A stretch of 64,000 bases of DNA from Paenibacillus dendritiformis (GTDB taxonomy: Bacteria; Bacillota; Bacilli; Paenibacillales; Paenibacillaceae). The notes under the pieces were generated by a model, which saw only the letters and a list, made by a program, of their open reading frames with translations, did no database searches and had not been told where the DNA came from. The stretch spans positions 4,092,501-4,156,500 of the forward strand of contig NZ_AP025344.1 of NCBI RefSeq assembly GCF_021654795.1. The letters run 5' to 3'. A program made the translations under genes and the position numbers. Positions 24,531 through 33,655 of this stretch are shown here, one piece after another (position 1 is the stretch's first letter; each line of letters opens with the position of its first letter).

Positions 24531-27500
24531 ATGAGACAACAAGCATGGATGAGATGGGCTTCGATTTTGCTGGCGGCGGCCATTGCTGCAGGAAGTCCGG
24601 CAGGCTTCGCCGCAGCCCAATCGAAGGCGGCGCACCCGGCGGAAGGACGGATGGAGCAAAGAACCGCCAGTGCATGGGCGCTGGAGGAGCTCCCTCCGTC
24701 CGCTGCGCCGTTCGGCGCGGACGGAGAGCTTCCGAGCGCGGTGGCGGAGTCCGCCGATGCCGGCATCTCTGAGCCGCAGCTTCAGCCGCTGACAAGCGAG
24801 ACGCGCGCCGACAGGAATTACAGCATGGCGGAATTGAATTCCCTGTCGTATGAGGAGCTTACGGATCTGCTCGTTCGTATCGAATGGTCGAAGATTCCGG
24901 ATCTGTTCAAGTACAATGACGATACCCGTCGTTTTTACGCGGACGAGGATCGTTTCCAAGCGATTGTGGATCGGCTGGAGGAAAGCGGCAGACAGTTCAC
25001 GCCCGAGGACGATCAAGGCATTCCGACGTTGGTGGAGGTGCTCCGTTCCGGTTATTACCTCGGATATTACAACAAGGAGCTGGCCCGGATTAATGAACCG
25101 GCATTCCGGGACAAGATGCTCCCTGCCATCAAGGCGATTATCGATAACCCCGCCTTTGCTTGGGGCAACGACTTACAGAACAAGGTTATCGGAGCGACAG
25201 GCAGAATGATCTCCAATTCTACCACCGATCCGGATACCGTGGAGCGATTGACAGGGCTTCTTCAGAGCTTCAACGACCGCGCGGATGCCTTGTCCGGTGA
25301 TTACGAGGCTTCCAGAGCATTCTACGAGGTGATAAAGGGTGTCGGTTATGTGCTCATGTGGCGCATGGACGAACCGGACCGGGAAGCTGCGTTCAAGGGA
25401 AGCATCGACGGCTATTTGGAGCAGCTGTTCCGGATGGCGCAGCATGGACCTGCATCGGCGGACAAGCTGTGGCTGACGAATAACGCCATTTACTACACCG
25501 GTTCGCTCGGCCGTTATTACAGCGAGCCGCAGCAAGCGAACCGGGTGCTGACCGATGTCATGCAGACCGCGCCGGCGCTGGGCGAGATGTACTTCGTGGC
25601 TGCCGATCAGATTGACCAGCACTATGCGGGAACAGATGCTTCCGGCCGCCGGGTCGATATGAACGAGTTGAAGCAGCGCGGGAAGGAGCGCTATTTGCCG
25701 CAGCGGGTCGAGTTCGATGACGGCCGCTTCGTATTCCGGACGGGCAGCCAGTTGAGCGAGGAACAGCTTCAGCGCTTATATTGGGCGGCCAAGGAGGTCC
25801 AAGCCCAATTCCATCGCGTCATCGGCAGCGATCAGCCGCTGGAGCAGGGAAATCCGGATGACGTGCTGACGGTCGTCATTTACAACAATCCGGATGAATA
25901 CCGGATGAATCGTTATTTGTACGGGTACGACACCGACAACGGCGGCATTTACATTGAACCCGACGGCACGTTCTTTACGTATGATCGGACGATCGAACAG
26001 AGCATTTATAGTCTGGAAGAGCTGTTCCGCCATGAATTTACCCATTACCTCCAGGGCCGGTACGAGGTGCCCGGCATGTGGGGCCAGGGGCCGCTGTATA
26101 AAACTGGACGCATGCAGTGGTTTGACGAAGGCGGCGCGGAATTTTTCGCCGGAGCTACTCGGACGGAAGGGATTCAGCCCCGCAAGTCGGTCGTCGGAAA
26201 TCTGCGGCATGACGGCCCGGGAGAGCGTTACTCCGTGGCGGATACGGTGAATTCGCAGTACGGCTCATGGAGATTTTACGATTATTCCTTTGCGTTGTAC
26301 GATTACTTGTACCATCAGGATTTTAGAACGATGGATCGGATTCATCAGGCCATCCGGTTCAATGATGCCTCCGCTTATGAAGGACAGCTGGCGGCGATAA
26401 GCGGCGATACGCGCATGAATGATGCCTACCAACGCTCGATTGAGGCGCAGGTCGCCCGCTATGACAGCTTGACGGTTCCGCTCGTGTCGGATGAGTATTT
26501 GCTGGCGCCGGAGCAGAAGCCGGTGCAGGAGATCTATAACGAAATCGCGGCTGCGGCCGGATTGAGGGATACGAGCGCAACGGAGCGGGAATCGCGCTTC
26601 TTCCGGTCCTTCGAGCTTCGCGGCACGTACATCGGTAGCGCCGCTGCGGGGAAAGAGCAAGATTGGCAGACGATGAACAGCTTGACGGACGGCTTCCTGC
26701 AAGCTTTGTCGGAACAGCCATGGAACGGGTATAAGACCGTCACCGCCTACTTTACCAATTACCGGGTGGACGATGCAGGACGATTCGTCTATGATGTGGT
26801 GTTCCACGGCAAGCTTCCTGCAGGCGGGGATGCTGGCGAGAATCCGGACGACAACGGCGGACCATTGCCGGATGGAGGCATCGGGAACGAAGACGGCGAT
26901 GGAGCGGCGGATGGCGGACATGACGGCGGACAACCGGATGCGGACCATGAGCCCAACGATACCTGGGAGCAGGCGGTTCAACTGGATGGCACGGGCAAGC
27001 CGGTATCCGGCAAGCTGAGCGATACGGATTGGGCTGACGTGTACCGTTTTGAGGCCGGGAAGGATGAACAATGGAATATCAAGTTGGAGACAGAGCAAGC
27101 AGACACCGTCGCCTGGCTCGTCTTCCACGAGTCCGACCTGACTACCTATGCCGCCTATCCGAAGCAAGTGGAAGGAACAAGCGTATCCGGCTCCGTAGCG
27201 GGTACGGCGGGAACTTATTACGTGTATGTATACCCTGTGGGGGTCGGAGAGCAGTCCTATCGCTTGATCGTCCAGCCGGAAAGCAATTCCGGTCAGGAGC
27301 CGGAGCTTCCTCGATTCGAAGAGACCGAGCCGAACAATTCGCCTGATATGGCCAACGGCCCGATTCCGGCAGGCCGGCCTGTCCTGGGAACCCTGAATGG
27401 CAGCGACCGGCAGGATGTATTCATCATTGACGTGGACCAGCCGTCCGAGGTTCATATCGAGCTGGAGCGGCAGCTTGGATCGAACGTGAATTGGATCCTG

Positions 27501-27659
27501 TACCGGGAAGGCGATACCGAGCGTCCGCTCCTGTATCCATCCGAGCTGGACGGCAACAGAATGAGCGGCGGGTTCGCGGCGGAACCGGGACGATACCATC
27601 TGTATGTCTATAAATATGCCGATGAGGATATTCACTATACGCTGCAGGCTCGGTACTGA
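24531..27659 (+). CDS. Secreted M9 collagenase with two C-terminal PPC domains
   Basis: 1043 residues from ATG 24531 (AAGGGGG 12 bases upstream); an ATG at 24519 abuts the ribosome site and is less likely. A signal peptide ends near A-G-F-A-A-A-Q. The M9 activator domain spans about 90-380. The zinc peptidase core has H501-E-F-T-H505 and the third ligand E533 in W-F-D-E-G-G-A-E-F-F, the same spacing as clostridial ColG. After a Gly/Asp/Pro linker (about 764-800) come two PPC/collagen-binding-like domains starting D-H-E-P-N-D (804) and T-E-P-N-N (about 930). The PKD domain common in clostridial enzymes is absent. It degrades collagen or gelatin outside the cell. Confidence 0.93.
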   Translation: MRQQAWMRWASILLAAAIAAGSPAGFAAAQSKAAHPAEGRMEQRTASAWALEELPPSAAPFGADGELPSAVAESADAGISEPQLQPLTSETRADRNYSMAELNSLSYEELTDLLVRIEWSKIPDLFKYNDDTRRFYADEDRFQAIVDRLEESGRQFTPEDDQGIPTLVEVLRSGYYLGYYNKELARINEPAFRDKMLPAIKAIIDNPAFAWGNDLQNKVIGATGRMISNSTTDPDTVERLTGLLQSFNDRADALSGDYEASRAFYEVIKGVGYVLMWRMDEPDREAAFKGSIDGYLEQLFRMAQHGPASADKLWLTNNAIYYTGSLGRYYSEPQQANRVLTDVMQTAPALGEMYFVAADQIDQHYAGTDASGRRVDMNELKQRGKERYLPQRVEFDDGRFVFRTGSQLSEEQLQRLYWAAKEVQAQFHRVIGSDQPLEQGNPDDVLTVVIYNNPDEYRMNRYLYGYDTDNGGIYIEPDGTFFTYDRTIEQSIYSLEELFRHEFTHYLQGRYEVPGMWGQGPLYKTGRMQWFDEGGAEFFAGATRTEGIQPRKSVVGNLRHDGPGERYSVADTVNSQYGSWRFYDYSFALYDYLYHQDFRTMDRIHQAIRFNDASAYEGQLAAISGDTRMNDAYQRSIEAQVARYDSLTVPLVSDEYLLAPEQKPVQEIYNEIAAAAGLRDTSATERESRFFRSFELRGTYIGSAAAGKEQDWQTMNSLTDGFLQALSEQPWNGYKTVTAYFTNYRVDDAGRFVYDVVFHGKLPAGGDAGENPDDNGGPLPDGGIGNEDGDGAADGGHDGGQPDADHEPNDTWEQAVQLDGTGKPVSGKLSDTDWADVYRFEAGKDEQWNIKLETEQADTVAWLVFHESDLTTYAAYPKQVEGTSVSGSVAGTAGTYYVYVYPVGVGEQSYRLIVQPESNSGQEPELPRFEETEPNNSPDMANGPIPAGRPVLGTLNGSDRQDVFIIDVDQPSEVHIELERQLGSNVNWILYREGDTERPLLYPSELDGNRMSGGFAAEPGRYHLYVYKYADEDIHYTLQARY

Positions 27660-27701
27660 CTGAACTGCCGTTCCGCTTCGGCGGATTGCGGATAATATCT
27701 A

Positions 27702-27739
27702 TGAAAAAGCGTGCCTTTCTCAAGAGGCGCGCTTTTTTC
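27702..27739 (+). terminator. Terminator of the collagenase gene
   Basis: Stem AAAAAGCGxGCCT / AGGCxCGCTTTTTT with an eight-base loop and a T-run, starting 43 bases after the stop. Confidence 0.85.
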
Positions 27740-27883
27740 ATAAATCACAGCTCCTGCGCCGGCGCGGCACGAACAAAGACTTCACCCCCGGGACATGACT
27801 GTCGAACGCAAATCCAAGAGAGTGAAGCCGCTATGTGATATTCTCCGAGAATTTTTTTCCATAAGATAGGACCGGCCTGATCG

Positions 27884-28756
27884 TTATCCCTTTACGGCGC
27901 CTTCGGTCAACCCTTTTTGGATGAACTTCGAGATAAACAGATACACAATCAATACCGGAATGACGGTCAGCGATACGGCGGTCGCCATCAATCCGAAGTC
28001 GGTTCCATATTGCGAGCTGATTTCATTCAGCAAGGCCACGATCGGCCGGACGTTTTCCTTGTTGACAAAAATCATGGCCGAGAACAAATCATTGTACGAC
28101 CACATAAATACGAAAATGCTGGCCGAGGCGAATACAGGCCGCGACACCGGCACGAATACCTTCGTGAACATTTGCCAGCGGTTGCAGCCGTCAATGAAGG
28201 CGGCCTCCTCCAAATCCTTCGGGATCGTAGCCATATATCCCGCGATAACCAGCGTGGCGAAGGTCAGGTTCCCCGCAGTCTGCGGCAAAATGAGACCCCA
28301 GTACGTATTGACCAGGCTTGTTTTGATCAACAGCTCATATACCGGCACCACCGTGGCAAACGCCGGAATAAGCAAAGTGGCGTAAAGAATCGAATAAATC
28401 GTTCTCTTGCCGCGGAATTGGAAGCGGGACAGGATATAAGCCGCCAAGCCGCCGAACAGCAGCACCAAAAATACGGTGCCGAAGGACATAATCAAGCTGT
28501 TCAAATAGCTCTTCCCGATATTGATCCGGTCCAGCGCATTGGTGTAGTTCGTCATCACCGGATTCCAGGCGATGCCGAACGAGTTGTTCATGACATCCCG
28601 CGACATCTTGAATGAGTTGTTCACAATCCAGAATAACGGATAAATTGTCGTCAAGGCCCACGCCGTCAGTACGGTATACATCAAGGCGGCGCTGAAGCTG
28701 AACCGCTTCGACTTCGCTCGCCGGGCATTGCGTTCCACAACTAAGGTTGGCTCCAT
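27884..28756 (-). CDS. Carbohydrate ABC transporter permease, MalG/CUT1 type
   Basis: 290 residues with six membrane helices. The cytoplasmic EAA loop that docks with the ATPase reads E-E-A-A-F-I-D-G-C-N-R-W-Q-M-F. The protein ends T-E-G-A-V-K-G, the usual CUT1 C terminus. It is the last gene of a three-gene importer (binding protein, MalF-like, MalG-like). No ATPase gene is present, so it presumably shares the global MsmX-like ATPase, as in other Bacillales. Start ATG 28756 follows AGGGGTG. Confidence 0.92.
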   Translation of the reverse strand: MEPTLVVERNARRAKSKRFSFSAALMYTVLTAWALTTIYPLFWIVNNSFKMSRDVMNNSFGIAWNPVMTNYTNALDRINIGKSYLNSLIMSFGTVFLVLLFGGLAAYILSRFQFRGKRTIYSILYATLLIPAFATVVPVYELLIKTSLVNTYWGLILPQTAGNLTFATLVIAGYMATIPKDLEEAAFIDGCNRWQMFTKVFVPVSRPVFASASIFVFMWSYNDLFSAMIFVNKENVRPIVALLNEISSQYGTDFGLMATAVSLTVIPVLIVYLFISKFIQKGLTEGAVKG

Positions 28757-28777
28757 CTCTGTACACCCCTATAATGC

Positions 28778-29635
28778 TTAGTAAGTAATCTCGTCCCTCT
28801 TCAACAGCCGGTTGGCGATAAGCGCCAGCAGTACGCCGAACACGACCATGTAAATGGCGATCGTGGAGCCGTAACCGAAGTTCTGATCCACCATTGCCTT
28901 TTTGTACATATACGTTCCGAGAACTTCCGTGCCGTTCTGCCCCTTCGTAATGACCCAGACGAATTCGAATACTTTCAGCGTCCCCGTAATCGCCAACGTA
29001 ATGACGACCTTGATATCGCTCATAATGAGCGGAATGGTCAGCATCGTAGTTTTGCGGATGCCGGAAATCCCTTCGAGCTTGGCCGCCTCATAATAGTCGG
29101 AAGGAATTTTGGACATCGCGGTAAGGAACAGGACAAAATAAAATCCGATATAGTGCCATACCGTTGGAATGGCTACGGCTTTCAGCGCATTGTTCTCATC
29201 GAGCCATAATATTTTCTCGATGCCGAAGTTCGCCAGCAGATTGTTCAACAGACCGAAATTGTAGTTGTAGAACAGGACGAACAACAAGGAGATCGCCGTT
29301 CCCGAAATGACGACAGGGAAAAAGAAGACGGTACGGTAAAATCCCTTCAGCTTCTGAATGTTGTCGACCAGCACCGCCAGCACGAGCGCGATCCCGACCT
29401 GGAACAAAATGACATACAACATCAGTTCCAACGTATGCAGCGTCGCCGCTCCCAACAGCTCATCCGTGAACAATCGCTTGTAGTTATCCCAGCCGACAAA
29501 TTTCTTGTCGAAAAATCCGGTCGTGCGATAAAAGCTGAGATAGACGCTCTTGAAGAACGGATAGTAGAGAAAGACCGACATAAAAACCGCTGCAGGCAGC
29601 AAGAACATAACAATATACTTTCGGTCGCCCTTCAT
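28778..29635 (-). CDS. Carbohydrate ABC transporter permease, MalF/CUT1 type
   Basis: 285 residues from ATG 29635 (AAAGGTGAT six bases upstream; the GTG at 29644 falls inside the ribosome site). Six hydrophobic helices and the EAA loop Y-E-A-A-K-L-E-G-I-S-G-I-R-K-T-T are visible. It pairs with the MalG-type permease 21 bases downstream to form the membrane channel for an unknown sugar or oligosaccharide. Confidence 0.92.
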   Translation of the reverse strand: MKGDRKYIVMFLLPAAVFMSVFLYYPFFKSVYLSFYRTTGFFDKKFVGWDNYKRLFTDELLGAATLHTLELMLYVILFQVGIALVLAVLVDNIQKLKGFYRTVFFFPVVISGTAISLLFVLFYNYNFGLLNNLLANFGIEKILWLDENNALKAVAIPTVWHYIGFYFVLFLTAMSKIPSDYYEAAKLEGISGIRKTTMLTIPLIMSDIKVVITLAITGTLKVFEFVWVITKGQNGTEVLGTYMYKKAMVDQNFGYGSTIAIYMVVFGVLLALIANRLLKRDEITY

Positions 29636-29680
29636 ATTTATCACCTTTGATGTTTATTTTCTTCCTCGCGCGAAATGAGT

Positions 29681-29712
29681 ACGCCGCCCGAATGATGATA
29701 GAGGGGCGGCGT
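29681..29712 (-). other. Intercistronic hairpin between binding-protein and permease genes
   Basis: ACGCCGCCC pairs with GGGCGGCGT around a 13-base loop, with no T-run. Such stems often protect the upstream binding-protein message, which is needed in excess over permeases. Confidence 0.55.
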
Positions 29713-29752
29713 TCGTTATGGTTTTCAAGCGTTTCCGATGATGCGATTCCAA

Positions 29753-31090
29753 TTATTTTTTGTTGTCATCCTCGGTTTTCTTCGCATCTTCGATCGCCTG
29801 GGTCGGCGTCTTCTTGCCTGTCACGACAGGTTGCACGCTGGCGCGAAGATTGGAGAATGTTTCTTGCGCCACCTTGCTGTCGACTGGCGAATTGATGGCA
29901 GCGGCCTTGGCTACCATCGCGAACCCGTCGAGAGCGACCTGAGGAAGCCCTTTCACTTCCACGTCGGCAGCTGGCGTGCCGCCGTTGGCGGTCGCGATTT
30001 TTTGAATGCTATCCTTGGAAGTCAGATGCTTCATTAATGCAATTGCGGCATCCTTTTTCGCCGCATCGTCATACGTCGATTTCGGCAGGTAGAATCCGGA
30101 GCCGAAGCCGCCTACGACATCGTTGCCGCTGCCGGCGCCGCCTGGAACCTGCGGGAACGGGATAACTGTCGAGTTGTTGCGCGTATCTTCATTCCATCCG
30201 CCGATCGCCCAAGAACCTTCCAGAATCATCGCGGCCAGACCTTCGCTGTAATAGTTGCCGGCCATGCCGAGGTCAATCGTTGCCGCATCTTTCGGGAATG
30301 CGCCGAGATCATACAGTTCTTTCATCGCCGCATAGCCTTTTTCCCAGTTCGGATCGAGGCCGTCGATCAAGCCTTTGTTCTGGCTCTCCGGACCTGCTGC
30401 AGACAGAATCATATGCTCAATCAAATAGTGGGATTGGTCGAACGGCACGGACAATGGAATAATGCCTTTGTCGGACAACGTAGTCACCGCTTTTTTCAGC
30501 TTCTCCCAATCTGTCGGGAGCTCCAGTCCGTTCTCTTCGAAGATTTTCTTGTTTACGAACAGCCCTTCATAGAATCCGGTCAGCGGCACAGCATAAATGT
30601 TGCCGTCTTTTTGTCTTGCCATCTCGAGTGCGTTCGGAATAAACCCGTTCTTCCACTCCGAATCCGCGTCCAGAATCTCGTTCAGCGGCACGACCTTGCC
30701 GGCATTAACGAAGCCTTCCGCGTCCGCGCCGATAAAATAGAACAGCAAATCCGGCTCGTTGCCGCTGTTCATATCGGTGTTTACTTTCGTCCGGAAGCCG
30801 TCGTCGTTCGCGGACATCGTATCATTTTCAATCGTGACGTGAGGATTTTTCGCAGTAAAATCATCCAGAAGCGCTTGGAACGCTTCACGAGCCGCATCCG
30901 TTCCCCCGAATGTCGAGAAGACGCGAAGCTTGACCGGATCGGCTTTGGCTTCCGGCGTTCCCGTCTCGGCTGGCGGCGTCGTTCCTTCAGCCGGACCGCC
31001 AGCGTTGCTGCCGCCCTTATTGCCGCATGCCGCGAGGAACATGGAGAGCAACAGCATGATGCTCATCAGTACCAATGAAGACCTTTTCAT
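29753..31090 (-). CDS. Extracellular sugar-binding lipoprotein of the ABC importer
   Basis: 445 residues from ATG 31090, eight to ten bases after GGGGGG; an in-frame ATG at 31129 lacks a site. The lipobox is L-A-A-C-G with the lipidated Cys near residue 22, then a Thr/Pro/Gly-rich linker and a solute-binding protein family 1 fold (L-R-V-F-S-T-F-G-G-T... Y-A-V-P-L-T-G-F-Y-E-G-L-F-V-N-K). It captures the carbohydrate for the two permeases downstream. It marks the last GC-rich gene before the AT-rich island. Confidence 0.92.
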   Translation of the reverse strand: MKRSSLVLMSIMLLLSMFLAACGNKGGSNAGGPAEGTTPPAETGTPEAKADPVKLRVFSTFGGTDAAREAFQALLDDFTAKNPHVTIENDTMSANDDGFRTKVNTDMNSGNEPDLLFYFIGADAEGFVNAGKVVPLNEILDADSEWKNGFIPNALEMARQKDGNIYAVPLTGFYEGLFVNKKIFEENGLELPTDWEKLKKAVTTLSDKGIIPLSVPFDQSHYLIEHMILSAAGPESQNKGLIDGLDPNWEKGYAAMKELYDLGAFPKDAATIDLGMAGNYYSEGLAAMILEGSWAIGGWNEDTRNNSTVIPFPQVPGGAGSGNDVVGGFGSGFYLPKSTYDDAAKKDAAIALMKHLTSKDSIQKIATANGGTPAADVEVKGLPQVALDGFAMVAKAAAINSPVDSKVAQETFSNLRASVQPVVTGKKTPTQAIEDAKKTEDDNKK

Positions 31091-31149
31091 TTTGCAAATC
31101 CCCCCAAGTATTTTTGGTTCACCCTGCATTGCTCTTGGTGTCTACTTAA

Positions 31150-31177
31150 AGTGTAGTCCACGCGGCAGCGCATTCAA
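31150..31177 (-). promoter_or_regulatory. Probable sigma-A promoter of the sugar importer operon
   Basis: On the minus strand TTGAAT (31177-31172), 16 bases, TACACT (31155-31150), 60 bases before the binding-protein start. No cre or other operator with a convincing match was found. Confidence 0.5.
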
Positions 31178-31265
31178 AGGATACATTCCTCTGATCGAGG
31201 GATAAATACTTCCACAGATCAATTCATTTTACAGGCACGTACAAATGAAATTTGAGTGTGGAGTG

Positions 31266-31326
31266 TGCTGCATAAAAAAACCGGCTATCGCTGCTGTCGA
31301 TAACAAGAGTATCGAAGCAGGGCCGG
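31266..31326 (-). terminator. Terminator closing the AT-rich island operon
   Basis: A long imperfect stem (CCGGC...GCCGG outside, GCTGCT-x-TCGAT pairing with ATCGA-AGCAG inside) is followed on the minus strand by TTTTTTTATG, starting just after the last island gene. Confidence 0.8.
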
Positions 31327-31333
31327 TATCGGT

Positions 31334-32269
31334 CTATCCATCGGATTTTGAAAGCAATAATTCTCTATTTATGGAGAACATTATGTTTTCGTCATAGGCC
31401 TTTAATTTTTGTACTGATATTTCGATTTTTTCTTTGTTCACTCTCCCCGTTATTGAATATTTGAGCAAGACATTTTTAAGCAATTCCGCGCAGTGACAAA
31501 ATTCCTTTAACTTTACTACAATTGGTTCGTTATAATTTATAGCGATCAAGTAGTTCTTAAATAAATTCCTTGATCCCGCTAATACAGCTAATGCATGATC
31601 CAAGCTATTTAATAACTTATAGTCCGGGTTTTCCTCAATAAGGGAAGGAATCCAATCGTATAGATGGTATGAATCATTGAATTTTTGAATTAATTTTAAA
31701 AAATTTTCCTCAATTATATTTTTTTGCAAATTATTTCGTCGTTCAATATCATAATAAAACAAGTTTATAGGAGCTTTCCAATGTTCCAATGATGTAGTTA
31801 TAAGTTCGCCACTAACATCGCCGGTAAACTCCGGATCAAAATCATGTACATAAAAGTATGTATTCTTTGAAGTCTTATGATACGAGGAAATTGTGAACGT
31901 ATGAAAAACATGTCTCTTCAAATAATGCCCTCGGTGCGGAAAATAGAATTGATCCAACGGCAAAAAGACGACATTGCCCCTATCAATAAGATCAACAATG
32001 ACAGATTGAACTTCATTTAGACTTTGAATAGAACGAACATTTTCTTTTACTCCAATCAGAGACAAGTCTTCTTTGGATAGCAAGCGCGACTTGTATTGAT
32101 GCCTTGATTTTCCTTGAACAATAACTTGTTCAAATATATCGTCCGTACTTTCCATTGCATTATAGAAAATGAGTTCAATTGGTACTTTAATAGAACTCAA
32201 ATAGCTTATTGATTGCATTTTCCTGCAAGATAAATACAATGCTCCCTTGTACAGTGTAATCTCCAACAT
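31334..32269 (-). CDS. BtrH-like (C39-fold) protein B, candidate ACP-dependent acyltransferase
   Basis: 311 residues from ATG 32269 (AAGGTGAG upstream). It is a diverged relative of the protein at 39828-40853: both have a Cys near the N terminus (C15 here), a V-V-F-L-P-L-D-Q-F-Y-F strand, and a His-rich region ending H-D-F-D (here R-H-V-F-H-T-F then Y-F-Y-V-H-D-F-D). That layout is that of the butirosin BtrH N-terminal family, in which BtrH moves an acyl chain from an acyl carrier protein to an aminoglycoside amine. The helical C-terminal half is unassigned. It is the last gene of the island operon; the family assignment is tentative. Confidence 0.55.
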   Translation of the reverse strand: MLEITLYKGALYLSCRKMQSISYLSSIKVPIELIFYNAMESTDDIFEQVIVQGKSRHQYKSRLLSKEDLSLIGVKENVRSIQSLNEVQSVIVDLIDRGNVVFLPLDQFYFPHRGHYLKRHVFHTFTISSYHKTSKNTYFYVHDFDPEFTGDVSGELITTSLEHWKAPINLFYYDIERRNNLQKNIIEENFLKLIQKFNDSYHLYDWIPSLIEENPDYKLLNSLDHALAVLAGSRNLFKNYLIAINYNEPIVVKLKEFCHCAELLKNVLLKYSITGRVNKEKIEISVQKLKAYDENIMFSINRELLLSKSDG

Positions 32270-32271
32270 TA

Positions 32272-32538
32272 AATTCTCACCTTCATGATTTGGGTTATCG
32301 ATCCAACCTCAGAAGCATTTTTCAATCCGCAAATTGGCATCGCGTGAATGATCAGGAACCAGAGGGAGCTGATACCTTGATTGCCATAACAACAGAACCC
32401 CATCATCGTTCTTCCATCTAACATCATATGTTGTATTTTTATACAATTTTTGAGCGGTTTCAAAAAAGGCAGTTGTTTCAATAGCTTCTTAAACCGATCA
32501 TTGGGGACAGTAAATGTTGAATCCATTGCCTTAGGCAC
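32272..32538 (-). pseudogene. Unrecognised ORF, probably part of a decayed gene
   Basis: 89 codons from GTG 32538 without a ribosome site. The translation (K-A-M-D-S-T-F-T-V-P-N-D-R-F...) fits no family I know, and the neighbouring frames also contain protein-like fragments (such as Y-D-V-R-W-K-N-D-D-G-V). It continues directly from the cobalamin-radical SAM remnant and is best read as more of the same wreck. Confidence 0.3.
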
Positions 32539-32811
32539 GTATTGAAATTCTTGTCCTTGATGAATTCAGGAGACGAGGCAGAGCAATCTCAGCATCTCCA
32601 CGGATAATATAATCAGCAGCAGTGATGATATTCATAATCTCGTGGTATTTTATATTACTGAATTGCCCTCCTAATACAAGTTAATCTGTTTTCCTGCTAT
32701 TTTACCCCATCTTCGCGAAGCATCTTGTGAAAGATTCTCATCAAAAAGGGTACCATTAAGATAACTTTCATTAACAATATAAGGACCAAGTCCTGCCAGC
32801 AGTAAAATTTT
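32531..32811 (-). pseudogene. Remnant of a cobalamin-binding radical SAM enzyme
   Basis: Two fragments are readable on the minus strand. The first, from 32811, is K-I-L-L-L-A-G-L-G-P-Y-I-V-N-E-S-Y-L-N-G-T-L-F-D, the usual N terminus of B12-dependent radical SAM proteins, ended by TAG near 32672. In another frame it is joined directly to G-G-Q-F-S-N-I-K-Y-H-E-I-M and A-D-Y-I-I-R-G-D-A-E-I-A-L-P-R-L-L-N, the end of a B12-binding domain, which stops at 32531. The start codon is missing (a TAA lies just upstream) and the middle of the domain is deleted. No CxxxCxxC cluster remains nearby. Confidence 0.65.
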
Positions 32812-32833
32812 TTGTTATCTCCACCCCCCTGTT

Positions 32834-33637
32834 TTACATTCTTCCACACAAAATATGTTCAAGAAAAGTTAATACACCGTCTTCTTCCACGTTGCCTGCT
32901 ATATGTGTTGCAATTTGTTTAAGCTTTTCATCCCCATTCTCCATGGCAATCGAAATAGCTGCGTTTTTAAATAGCTCGATATCATTTTCACCGTCGCCAA
33001 ATGCAATAACCTCCTCCCTGTTAAAATTGTACCGCTCTGCAAGAATTTGAAGGGCATTTGCTTTATTCTCTTTCGATTTTGATAGTACCAGCCAATCATT
33101 AGAAGTCTGATATATATCAATATTTTTCTTTTCAATAATCTGACTTCCAGCCCTTTCATCCTGGGCTCCCTTTTTTTTTGATTTTAAGTATATTCTAAGA
33201 GGCCCGCTTTTATATTCGTCATTATTGCGGAGATGATTTCTGGAGACACCGAAAGAAAATGCATATAGTAAACCACTTTCTTTTGTCAAAGATGAAAGAT
33301 ACGTCGGATACTCTTTAATAATATGATGGGTTGAACTATACCGTTCAATAATCATGTCGACTATCTCGGGGTCAACAGGTGAGGCCCATAATGTTTCTCT
33401 CCTGGCGAGATCGTAGATCAGCCTGCCATCGAAGCAAATAATCGGCCACGCCGGCGTGAATTGGTTGAATATATGCCTGCATCCAATTAAAGATCTTCCT
33501 GTGGCTATAATTATTGGAAAGCGACCAGACTCCATTTCACGCAGCTTTGCAAGTACCGGGATAGATATTTGCTTGCTTTTACCTACAATAGTCCCATCCA
33601 AATCCAAAACTACAATGCGCATGTTAAATATACTCAT
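32834..33637 (-). CDS. Cof-type HAD phosphatase
   Basis: 267 residues. HAD motif I is V-V-L-D-L-D-G-T-I, motif II I-I-A-T-G-R-S, motif III K-A-N-A-L with the lysine, motif IV F-G-D-G-E-N-D-I. The cap is the C2B/Cof type seen in phosphatases of sugar phosphates and flavin or nucleotide phosphates. It is one of three phosphate-removing enzymes in the operon, which suggests phosphorylated sugar intermediates. Start ATG 33637 follows AGGTG by four to five bases. Confidence 0.85.
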   Translation of the reverse strand: MSIFNMRIVVLDLDGTIVGKSKQISIPVLAKLREMESGRFPIIIATGRSLIGCRHIFNQFTPAWPIICFDGRLIYDLARRETLWASPVDPEIVDMIIERYSSTHHIIKEYPTYLSSLTKESGLLYAFSFGVSRNHLRNNDEYKSGPLRIYLKSKKKGAQDERAGSQIIEKKNIDIYQTSNDWLVLSKSKENKANALQILAERYNFNREEVIAFGDGENDIELFKNAAISIAMENGDEKLKQIATHIAGNVEEDGVLTFLEHILCGRM

Positions 33638-33655
33638 ATGGCACCTGCCGAGAAC

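Noticed and set aside
26265..27635. 456-codon minus-strand frame opposite the collagenase gene
   Set aside because: Lies under the PPC domains of a clear M9 protein; no motif or start signal.
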